29,963 bases of DNA, taken from positions 862,634 through 892,596 of the forward strand of contig NW_006920878.1 in NCBI RefSeq assembly GCF_000417875.1, given 5' to 3'. This document shows positions 8,905 to 18,670 of the stretch, in pieces. Both the position numbers and the translations under genes were made by a program. The DNA is from Pseudozyma flocculosa PF-1 (lineage: Eukaryota > Basidiomycota > Ustilaginomycetes > Ustilaginales > Ustilaginaceae). Position 1 is the first letter of the stretch. Each line of letters opens with the position of its first letter. The notes below the pieces were generated by a model. It saw nothing but the letters and a program-made list of their open reading frames with translations. It had not been told where the DNA came from and made no database searches.

Positions 8905-9774
8905 TCAGAGCCTCAGATGGCCCAGCATCTCCTCCAGGATACGCTGCTGACGACGAAGGATGCTCCGATCGGTAGTCTGAGCCCCCGTGGCGGCAACGGT
9001 GCCCTCGTCGGACAGATCGGGATACCAAACGGTGGGCTGCACCCTCGCCCTGTTGATGGCTGCGGCGAGCACAGGCACGCCCTTGGTGGCCCAGATCCTC
9101 CGGGCGTCCGGCACGCTCTCGACGACGTGCTTGAGGAGCGGGTCGTCAAAGGGGAGCTGCATGAGCTCCGACAGGCTCTCGGCCCTCGCCAGCCGCTCCG
9201 GGACGTCGCGCATGTACCCGTTGTACACGGCAGGCGTCACGCGGGGCGATAGCGATCCATCCTCGGACAGGCCCAGCGACTCGGCCAGTGCCTTGCGGTA
9301 CGCCCGGTAGAGATCCAGCCGGTGCCGGACGACGACGCTCTGCGCCAGGTTGTCGGACCTGTGCGGCGATTCGAGCAGCGTGTTGAGATCGTACCGGCGT
9401 CGGCTCCCGGTGTAGATCGTGTCGCCCCGCCTCATGCCGGACGCACGAGCGGGCGTGGGAGGAAACTCTGGCTCCGCATGTGGGCGCGGCGAGGCTGAGA
9501 GATTGGCGAGGAGTAGGTTCGAGGTTCGTGATGCGGGAGGGGGGGGGGGGGGGGAGCGAGCGTCAGCTAGTGTCGGCGTCGGGCGGCACCACCGCATGGT
9601 CAGGTAAGGCGGGTGGGCAGAGTGCTCACTTTCTTCGAGCTCCTCGGGATTGTGCTGACGACGAACGATGAAAGGGAGTTGCTGTCCGATTTCGCCGTCG
9701 ACGGCAGCGTGAACAGCGACGGCCATCGACAAAGCGAGGCCGACAAGAGCAAGAAGCCAGCGGTTGAGGACCAT
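8905..9774 (-). CDS. Small cysteine-free secreted protein (candidate effector)
   Basis: Two exons: 9774-9630 and 9494-8905. The intron at 9629-9495 (GTGAGC...TCTCAG) is 135 bases, a multiple of three, with no stop in frame. The spliced product is 244 residues. Residues 1-23 are a clear signal peptide (MVLNRWLLALVGLALSMAVAVHA). IVRR at 36-39 could be a Kex2-type processing site. The rest is a soluble, Leu/Arg/Glu-rich, probably helical domain without Cys, which fits a secreted or apoplastic protein. Removal of the intron also removes the only Cys and a poly-Pro stretch, which supports the splice model. An alternative acceptor at 9468, also in frame, would drop nine residues. No family was recognised. 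A role in host or environmental interaction is only a guess from size and secretion. Confidence 0.7.
   Translation of the reverse strand: MVLNRWLLALVGLALSMAVAVHAAVDGEIGQQLPFIVRRQHNPEELEESEHSAHPPYLTMRWCRPTPTLADARSPPPPPPASRTSNLLLANLSASPRPHAEPEFPPTPARASGMRRGDTIYTGSRRRYDLNTLLESPHRSDNLAQSVVVRHRLDLYRAYRKALAESLGLSEDGSLSPRVTPAVYNGYMRDVPERLARAESLSELMQLPFDDPLLKHVVESVPDARRIWATKGVPVLAAAINRARVQPTVWYPDLSDEGTVAATGAQTTDRSILRRQQRILEEMLGHLRL
9539..9554. repeat. 16-base homopolymer G run in an intron
   Basis: A run of 16 G on the plus strand, read as C in the intron of the minus-strand secreted-protein gene, where it forms part of a pyrimidine tract upstream of the acceptor at 9495. Such a run is prone to length change and to sequencing error. 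Confidence 0.9.
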
Positions 9775-10266
9775 CTTGATGTCGTGGTGCGAATGAGGGA
9801 CGGGGGATGATGAGGAAAATACCATTAAAGGAGCGGATGGTGGTAGCTCAAAGGGGCGCCGCATCGCCAGGCCCACGTCCCCGGGCTTGCCTTTCCTCGT
9901 CGTCCCCTGGCGTACTGACTCCCTCTCGCAGCTGCGGCCAATCAAAAGGCACCCCGGCTTCGAAGCTGCAAGGTCGCCACCGGGCTCAGCCCCGAGGCTT
10001 CTTCCAGGCCTTCATACGGCACCAAATCGCGACCAGCCAGGCGGGTGTACCGAGGGACCGGTCCTGTGTGTGCTCAACAAGAGCGAGGCGGTCATTTGAA
10101 TGCTCGAGACAGAGGGACGCGCGGGGCGCGTGGATAAAAGTACAGGTGGGGACCGAGAGAGAGTGTGCGGGACGGGGCAGAGGATGGGGTCGGTCTGGGT
10201 GGCATGCAGGGTTGGGTCTTGATGCGGGACGAGTGACGGAGCCTGATCTGAGCTCGCAGTAGTCGA
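9775..10266. other. Interval between RFC4 stop and secreted-protein start
   Basis: About 490 bases that should carry the promoter of the minus-strand secreted-protein gene and the 3' end of RFC4. A relatively AT-rich patch (CCTTTAATGGTATTTT on the minus strand, about 9833-9818) lies about 50 bases upstream of the start and could serve as a TATA element. No gene was seen. Confidence 0.45.
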
Positions 10267-11485
10267 CTAAAGCTCGAATAGCTTGGCATTCATATTCTGC
10301 CAGGACCGTTGCGGGGCCGAGCGGCGAGAGAAGCGGGTGCAGAGGAAGGCGAGGGAGGAGAGGGTTCAGCCTGCCTGCAGCCCGAGCACGACACCAGACT
10401 TCGACCTGGCGGCGCCGACTCACCAATCTGCAGAGGCGAGCTAGCAGACCACCGAGCTGGACGTTGGTCGACACGCCCTCGAGGACCTTTATGTGGGTCC
10501 AGCCAATTTCGCGGATAAAGTCGAGCTTTACGGCCTCGGAGAGGGAGTCGAGGGTCTTTGCGACGCGGAAGAGGGTGGTGACGATGTCGACGGCCGAGTA
10601 GCCCTTTGACCAGATCTCGTCGAGCCTGTCCATGGCGGCGTCGATGTCGGCGGCGCGGCAGGATTCGAGGATGGCGCGGACGAGGTGCGGGTGGGGCTGG
10701 TCGCACACCTTGAAGACGTTTTCCTGGTTGACGAAGCCGAGGCCCGTGTAGGTCGACTGGAGGTTGTTGATGGCCTGGCGCATGTCGCCCTCGGTGGTGA
10801 AGATGATGGCGGCCAGCCCTTCGTCGTTGTACTCTACTCCCTCCATTTCGCAGATTTCCAGAAGGCGCTTGAGGATCTCTTCGTCGCGCACTTTGGCGAA
10901 GCGGAGGATGGCGCAGCGCGACTGGATGGGTTCGATGATCTTGCTCGACTGGTTGCACGCGAACGCGAAGCGGGTGGTGGACGAGTAGATCTCCATGGTG
11001 CGCCTGAGGGCCTGCTGCGCGCCGGGCGTCATGCTGTCTGCCTCGTCGAGGATGATGATCTTGTGCCTTCCGGGGGGCAGGCTGACCTTTTTCTGTGCAA
11101 ACGTCTTGATCTTGTTGCGGACGACGTCGATGCCGCGCTCGTCGGAGGCGTTGAGCTCGAGCACGCCCTCGCGGTAGGCGTCGCCGAGGAGGGCGTGGGC
11201 GAGGCAGTGGACCGACGTCGTCTTTCCGATGCCGGGCAGGCCCGAGATGAGGAGGTGCGGGCAGTTGCCGTCGTGCTGGATGGCCTTGAGGCGCTCGATG
11301 GTGGCGCGGTTGCCGACGACGTCGTCGAGGCGCTGCGGGCGGTACTTTTCCACCCACGGCAGCTCGTAGGACGTCGCAGCCGCTGCGTCGGTGGTGGTGG
11401 TGGTGGTGGTGGCCGCCTTTGAGGATGCGGCGGTGGCCGAGCTGGCACCCGCCGCTGTCGCTGTTGTTGTGGGTGAGGTCGTCAT
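10267..11485 (-). CDS. RFC4: Replication factor C small subunit RFC4
   Basis: Exons 11485-10424 and 10296-10267 are separated by a 127-base intron (GTGAGT...GGCAG) and give 363 residues. After a Thr/Ala-rich 40-residue leader, the AAA+ clamp-loader core starts at [10 protein letters not shown]. Walker A is GLPGIGKT (82-89), Walker B ILDEAD (145-150) and the SRC motif is at 189-191. [20 protein letters not shown] and [15 protein letters not shown] match the yeast Rfc4/human RFC2 branch closely. The protein forms part of the RFC pentamer that loads PCNA onto primed DNA in the nucleus, and also of the Rad24, Ctf18 and Elg1 variants. The final exon encodes only nine residues (NMNAKLFEL) and is supported by the yeast C-terminus, which ends in a similar KLN-N-K pattern. 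It is divergent from the chromatin remodeller. An upstream in-frame extension to 11815 looks like leader sequence. Confidence 0.95.
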
Positions 11486-11613
11486 GCTGAGAGCGGCGAG
11501 GGAAGGGCCCGAGGTCGAGCACGGTTGGGCGAGAGGATGGAAGCGGTGGGGCGGGTCGAGGTGGTGAGGGTAGCCGTCGAGAGGCCGAGGCGAGAGTCGG
11601 CGAGGGGAGCAAA

Positions 11614-11634
11614 GGCAGGCAGGCAGGCAGGCAG
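11614..11634. repeat. GGCA tetranucleotide repeat
   Basis: Five GGCA units lie in the leader region of RFC4. The same unit, often as its complement TGCC, recurs at several places between 23 and 27.6 kb. Confidence 0.85.
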
Positions 11635-11845
11635 AGATAGAGAGCGAGGGGGCAAGGTTGCGAGGGAGCGAGACCAACAGCTTGGCCTGGCTTGTTGGCT
11701 TGCGTTGGTGCGTGGGCAGCGTGGCCCCACCGGCCTGCAGCCTGCCCTGAATTCCAAGATGGCAGGCGAGCGACGCGCTGCCCACAAAGAGATAGACGGT
11801 CGCGGCGCGCCCCACCGGAAGAAAAGCGGGGTCAGCCCAGGCCGC

Positions 11846-11919
11846 GCCAGGTAGCCAGGTAGCCGGGTAGCCAGGTAGCCAGGTAGCCAGCCAGCCAGGT
11901 AGCCAGCCAGCCAGCCAGG
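11846..11919. repeat. Imperfect AGCCAGGT tandem array
   Basis: About 74 bases of GCCAGGTA- and GCCA-type units, with AGCCAGGT and AGCCAGCC variants alternating. It lies in the divergent promoter region, about 360 bases from the RFC4 start and 400 from the remodeller start. Confidence 0.85.
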
Positions 11920-12319
11920 ACCCTGCCTTTTGCTGGCCCTGCCTACTAGCCTGCCTAGCTCAGCCTTAGCCTGGGCGCGGTAGGGCCCGCCATCCGCCAT
12001 CCTGAGCCACGGCACGGCCCAGCGCGTCGCTGCCTGCGCCTGGGCCTGCGCCTGCGCTTGACCTTGAGCCCTGACCTCGAGCTGGGGCAGCGCTCCACGC
12101 CAGACCCTCGCTTCTCCACTTGCCGCCTGGCGCCCGGCGCCCTCACCCTCGCCACCACCACCACCGCCCCACCTTCCTTTGCCGCCACCACCACCGCCAC
12201 CACCCACCCTCCGACCTCCGACCACCACCACCATCGCTGCTTATTCTCACATCCGCCCGCCGTACCCCGTCGACCAGTCAGCTTCATCCGCCCTCCGTCC
12301 ACCAGCCTGCACTCGGACC

Positions 12320-15300
12320 ATGCCACCGCCGCGGCCTAGGCCAAGGCGCACAACCGCAGCCGCAGCCGCCCCTTCGACCTCTGCTTCTCCAAACCCAGCA
12401 GCCAAACGGGCAGCCTCGACTTCCGCTCCATCTCGCACAACCAGAACCGTCGCCTCGCAGCGTACTAGACAGGCCACTCCCAACACCGACACCGATACCG
12501 ACACCGATGATGACCAGGACGACGACGACGACGACGACGAAGAGGAGGTCACGCGCGAAATGATCCAGGCAAGGATCGCAGAAGCACGCGCAGAGAGCCT
12601 TAGAAAAGCACAGGAGCGTCAGCAGCATAACGCAATCCGCAGCCGCAGCCGCACCACGGCCAACGGCGACCACGACCACGGGTCCGATCCCACCCCGTCG
12701 CGTCGCGCCACCAGATCTGGACCCGCCAGCAGAACCCGCGGTCCCGCTTCGGCCGTCGCTGCCAGAGCCACCCGCTCCTCGGCAGCCGCCGCATCCTCTC
12801 CCGCTCCCTCGTCCCCGGCAACCCGTTCCAGTCGCACGTCCGGCCGCACCAGCCGCTCTACCCGTCGGGACCTACTCGGCGACGCAGACAGCGACTCCGA
12901 CAGCGGCAGCGACTCCAGGTCTGCATCGCAGCACACCAATACCCGTGCCTCCCGCACAAAGCCAAGTGCCCCCGCTTCTACCATGCAGGCCTCAATCAAG
13001 GGCAAGGGCAAGGCCAGCGCCGCCGCCGCCGCCGTCGACGACCACGACGACGAGCAGCAGCAGGACGACGATCACTGGTCCGAGCCCGAGGCGCTCAAGC
13101 TCGTACGCCAGCAGCTCCTCAGAAAGGCCGGACGCGCACCACCAGCCGACGAGCCCAAGCCGCAGCAGAAGCGCAAGGCCGGCCCCATTGCCAGAAGTCA
13201 ACGCCAGTCGCGCAGGACCACGGCTGCTCCCCAGAGCGATGTCGACGATGGCGAGGAAGGCACGCATGTCCCAGACGAGCGGGCGGAGCGCGGCTCTGAC
13301 GACAGCGACGCATCCGTCGGCCCAAGCTCGTCGACCAGATCCAACCTGCGTCGATCGACGCAGACACGCTCGTCCGCGCGACAGAACAATGGCACGGTCA
13401 AGCCCTCGGTCCAGTCCAAGGGCATGAGCAAGCTGAGAAGCTTGCAGAACTCCCTTGCCCTCGACTCGAGCGAGGAGGACGAGGGCGAGGACGAGGACGA
13501 GGACGAAGACGAGGACGCCTCGGCAGATGACAGCGGAGATGCCGCACCCTGCCGTCGGGCCCGCACGCGCGCTTTATACAAGGCTACATCTTCATCGAGG
13601 CCCAAGAATTCCTCGAGACTGCGAGGCTTTGTCGTCAGCGACGACGAGGTCGACGACGATGACGATGACGACGACGACAACGATTTTGGCGCCAAGAAGC
13701 GCAGGCAGACGCGGACGCGGACGCGGGCAAGGCCCTCGCCGAGATCATCGTCGAGGCTGCAGGCCAGTAGCCCGCAAGCGCCGTCCTCGCAGCGTCCGAC
13801 GAGGTCGGCGGCTACCCGAGGGCGCACGAGCCAAGCTGGAGGCGATGATGACGACGACGAAGACGGCGGGGATCTTGACCACGCTGTCATGGACGTCGGC
13901 GATGCGAGCAGCGACGATTTCGAGTCCGCCTGGAAGCGCGGCTCTCGTCGCAAGCAGCCAAAGAAGCGGGCCGCCCCCCGCAGGTCGACACGAGGCGATG
14001 AGGCTGCAGCGCCCGCCCGCAAGCGCCTCCGTCGATCGAGGCCACGGGCTTTGTACAACGAAGACGACGTCGAGCTCGACCTCGACGAGGACGAAAGCGA
14101 AAAGTCCGAAGGGGTCACCGACGTCGAAATCGCCGCACCGGTCGCTGCGAGGAAACCGCGCCGTCCTAGCTGCAAAGATCTGCCACTGCCCATCATTTCC
14201 GAACCGCCGCCTCCAGGCAACTTCGAGATCGTTGGACTGGAGCCGAGCGATTCGGTGCGGGCCCGGACGCTTCAGATCGACCACGTCTTCCCTCCGATCC
14301 GCCGTCCTGAGTCCAGGAAGGCGGCGGAGGCAGACAGCGACGAGGAGTTCAGCGTCAAGGACGAGTCGGACGAGCTCGACCTTCTTGCGTCGGACGAGGA
14401 GGCGGAGCCGAGCGGCAAGAGGTCCACTCGGTCCCAGCGACGCGCGAGCGGCAAGCGCAGGGCTTCGGCGAGGCGGGACGAGAGCGACGGTGACTATGCC
14501 GCGCCGGACGAAAAGGATGGCGAGGGCCAAGGCGGCGTGATCGGCGGCTCTGACGACGGTACCAGCGATGGCGACGAGCCTCGCGTCGAGTACGAGCCGG
14601 CCACGTCTGCGCTCGAGAAGCACTGGGACACGTGCCGACGGTGCTCGGACAAGCCGACGATGCACCACTGGAGCCGGGCGCTGGCGTCGCGCAAGCGGAT
14701 GGAGAGGCGCTCGGGCAAGCAGGTCCGGCTGCAGTCGCCCGAGAAAAAGACGCGCAGCGAGCGCACCAGCTACACCCGCGGCATGTTTAACGAGGGCGTC
14801 GTGCTCGACACGGCCGAGCAGCGGATGGAAGAGTGGCTCGACACGCTCGAGATGCGCGGCGGCTGGTTCCAATGCTCGACGTGCAGCGTCTCGTCGCACT
14901 GGGGCTGCCTCAACCAGCCCCACCAGAACGCCGTCCTGGCCCTGCTCAACTGCGAGCGGCGCGCCCGGCACCGCAGCCTGGGCGAGGGAGCCGGACCGGC
15001 GCCGAAGCTCATCACCACGATCGCGATGAACGAGGTGGTCGACTCGATCCCCTGCCCCGACTGCGCCGTGGCCCGCTGGACTTGCTTCACCTGCAAGGGC
15101 GACGTCCAGGGCGAACGGGTGCCCGAGGAGCTTGGCGGGCCCGACACCGAGACCGCCGCCCGGCTGCCCGCCCCGCCGAGCCCTCCGGTCGCGCCGAGGC
15201 TCTTCCGCTGCACCCGCTGCCACCGGTGCTCGCACTACGAATGCATGCCCGACGTCCCGGCCGCCGAGGGTGGCGCCAGCGGCGGCGGTGTCGATGCGCT

Positions 15301-18300
15301 CGCGACGCCCGAGGAGCGGGCCAAAGCGGCCCAGGAAGCCGAGTGGAAGTGCAGCGACTGCCGCAAGTGGGCGGCCGTCGACCAGATCCTGGCGTGGCGC
15401 CCGCTCGACCGGCGCGAGTGGAACGACCGCGAGGCCAAGAACCGCACCTACCCGGCCTACTCGAACAAGGACGAGCTGCCGCGCGAGTACCTCGTCAAGT
15501 TCAAGGAGCGCTCATTCCGCGAGACGGTGTGGGTGCCCCACGACTGGCTGCGCGTCACGGCGCCGATGGCCATCAACCACTTCCTCCGCCACGGCACCCG
15601 CCTCGAGCTCGAGCCCGCCGAGCTCATCGAGAGCACCGCCTCGGTCAGGTCGGCCAAAAAGGGCCGCGCCAGCCTCGCGCTGGGAGGCGGCTTCTCCGCC
15701 GCCGCGTCTGCTGCTGCATCGTCCTCGACGCCGGATCGGGCGCAAAAGGTCCGCAAAGTCATCACGCTCGACGATGTCGGCCAGGCCAGCACCGGCCCGC
15801 CGGGCCCGGAACCTGATGCCCAGCAGCGGATCCCGATGCCCTGGAAGACGCCGGACCGCATCCTCAGCGTGCGCTTCTACGCCTCGATCGACACGGGCGC
15901 GGCAGAGCCAGGCGGCGCCGAGATCGACACCGAGTCGGTCGAGGACAAGCGCCTGCTCGAGCCGGCCAACCTGCACGACAGCTGGCCCCACATTTCCCAG
16001 ATGCTCGTCAAGTGGCAAGATATCGGCTACGAACGCAGCACGTGGGAGGACCTGCCGTCGCGCCGCAAGGACGCCGACGTCTTCGCCGAGTACCAGCGCG
16101 CCTACAAGAGCTTCCTGGCCGCACGCCAGGTGTCGATTCCGCTGCTCGACGAGGCTGACCGCGACGCCCGCCGCTCCCGGCCCTTCCGCGCCCTCGACGA
16201 CCAGCCGGCGTGCGTCCGCGGCGGCGAGCTGCTCGACTTCCAGGTCGAGGGCGTCAACTGGCTGCGCTATGGCTGGCACAACCGGCAGCCGGGCATCCTG
16301 GCCGACGAGATGGGTCTGGGCAAAACGGTGCAGGTCATCTCGTTCCTCGGCCAGCTGTGGAGCGAGCACCGCGCGGGCCCATTCCTGGTCGTGGTGCCCA
16401 ACGCGACGCTGCCCAACTGGGTGCGCGAGTTTGAAAAGTGGCTGCCCCACTTCCGCGTGGTGCCCTACTGGGGCGAGGCCGAGGCGCGCGACACGATCCA
16501 CAAGTTTGAGCTCTTCCACCGCGAGGGCGCGTCCGAGTCGAAGCGCAAGGGCCGGCGCACGATCAAGGCCCACGTCGTCGTCGCCTCGGACACGGCGATC
16601 CGCATCGACTCGCTGCCCCTGCGCAAGGTGGGGATGTGGGACGCCATGATCGTCGATGAGGGCCAGAACCTCAAGAGCGGCGAGTCGGTGCTGCTGCGCA
16701 AGCTCAACGAGATGCAGAGCGACCACCGCATCATTATGACGGGCACGCCGCTCAACAACAACATCGGCGAGCTCTTCAACCTGCTCAACTGGCTCGAGCC
16801 CGGCGGCCAGTGGAGCGCCATCAAGGAGCTCAAGCGCAAGTACGAGGTGCTCAGCCCGGAACTCATCGAGGAGCTGCAGCCCCGGCTCAAGCCCTACTTC
16901 TTGCGCCGGATCAAGGCCGAGGTGCTCGACCTGCCGCCCAAGACGGAGCTCATCGTGCCGACGTCGCTGCGGCCGATTCAGAAGCGCATCTACCGCTCCA
17001 TCCTCGAGCACAACGTCGAAGACATCCAGGCGCTCGCCGAGGGGCGCGGCGAGACCAAGGGCAAGCGCAAGGCGGCGCTCACCAACCTCAACAACGTGCT
17101 GATGCAGCTGCGCAAGTGCGTCCAGCACCCGTACCTGATCGCGCCCGACCTCGAGGCCAAGGAGGGCGACGTCGGCTACGAGGCGTCGTGGGAGCACCAG
17201 CGCCTCGTCGACGCCAGCGCCAAGATGCTCCTCCTCCAGCGGCTGCTGCCCAAGCTCAAGGAGCGCGGCCACCGCGTGCTGCTGTTTTCCCAGTTTGTCA
17301 TCAACCTCGACCTGGTCGAGGTCTTCCTCAGCGGCGAGGGCTACAAGTACCTCCGCCTCGACGGCACCGTCGGCCAGAAGCAGCGCCAGAAGGGCATCGA
17401 CGCCTTCAACGCGCCCGGCTCCGACTACTTTATCTACATGATTTCGACGCGCGCCGGCGGCGTCGGCATCAACCTCGCCACGGCCGACACCGTCATCATC
17501 TTTGACCCGGACTTTAACCCGCACGTCGACATGCAGGCCATTGCGCGCGCCCACCGCATCGGCCAGGCGAAAAAGGTCCTCGTCCTCACGATGATGTGCA
17601 AGGGCACCGCCGAGGAGCAGATCATCGAGACGGCCAAGAAGAAGATGGTGAGTCATGCGTCCTTCGGAGGCGGCTGACGGTTCGACCCGTTGCGCAGCGC
17701 AGAGGCAATTGACCCCGGACCTCTTCTGCTCCCTCCGCTTGCCTACCTGCCCGTTCCATCGCCCGCAGGTGCTGGACCACCTCATCGTGCAGAACCTCAA
17801 CAACGAAGAGTCCCGCCCCGAGACGCTCGAGTCGATCCTCAAGTTCGGCGCCGAGGCGCTCTTCGCCGAGGGCGGCCTCGAGGAGAATGAGAGGGACGTC
17901 CGCTATACCGAGGAGGACCTCGATGCCCTCCTAGACCGCGGCGAGCGGCTCGACGATAGCGACGACGACCTCGGCATCGGCGGCAGCGGCGGCGGCGGCG
18001 ACCACGGCGGCGCTGGCCGCTTCTCCTACGCGAGGGTGTGGGAGAATGACAAGAAGGAGGACCCCGCCATCAACCCCGCGAGCGCCGCGCTGGTCGACAA
18101 CGACTTCTGGGCCGACCTCCTGGAGAAGCATCGCGAGGACGCTCGGCTCAAGGCCGAGGCCGAGGAGGAGAACCAGCGCGCCTCGCGCCGCCGACGCCGC
18201 GACGCCAACATCCGCGCCATGGTCGCCGCCGACGAAGAGGATCCGGCCTCGCCGGAAAAGGGCGGCCGGAAGGGCGGGTCGAAGCGCGGACCCAAGAAGC

Positions 18301-18634
18301 AGGCCCGGCGCGCCGAGGACGAGGAATTTGTCGCGCGCCTCTCGGACCGGTCTGGCTCCGACGGCGAGCTCGACGGCACGGTGCCCGAGGACATCCGGGA
18401 GCTCGACCGCAGGAAGAAGAGCAAGGCGTACCAGCCCAGGGAGTACCCGATGCCCTTCTCTATGGGCAGTGGGGGTGCCGCAGCCAACGGCGCTGGCCCG
18501 TCCATTGTCCAGCTCAATCCTGCTCCCTTCCCAGATCCGGTGGCCGCAGCTGGCGGTGCGGCTGGACCCGCTGCTACTGCCGTTGGACCTGGGCCAGGCG
18601 CATCGACGAATGTTCCGCCCACTCAGCAGCACAC

Positions 18635-18670
<36 letters not shown>

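Larger units (their letters stand above)
11486..12319. promoter_or_regulatory. Shared divergent promoter region of RFC4 and the remodeller
   Basis: An 834-base interval between two start codons on opposite strands must hold both promoters. It carries a GGCA repeat (11614-11634), an imperfect AGCCAGGT array (11846-11919), a GCCTGC-type repeat (about 12031-12058) and a CCA-rich stretch (about 12150-12235) that leads into the remodeller start. I found no clear TATA box and no ACGCGT cell-cycle element, as might have been expected upstream of a replication gene. Confidence 0.6.

Noticed and set aside
10290..11612. 440-codon second minus-strand frame over RFC4
   Set aside because: His/Arg/Pro-rich frame shadow; RFC4 in the neighbouring frame has all clamp-loader motifs.
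11486..11815. N-terminal extension of RFC4
   Set aside because: In frame, but with leader-like composition and a GGCA repeat. The ATG at 11485 starts just before the conserved core at a length normal for the family.
11846..11919. CRISPR-like tandem array
   Set aside because: The units are adjacent with no spacers, and the genome is eukaryotic; it is a simple minisatellite.
12179..12319. N-terminal extension of the remodeller
   Set aside because: Encodes a poly-Pro/Thr stretch from a CCA repeat. The later ATG at 12320 follows a CGGACC context and starts a basic tail typical of such proteins.
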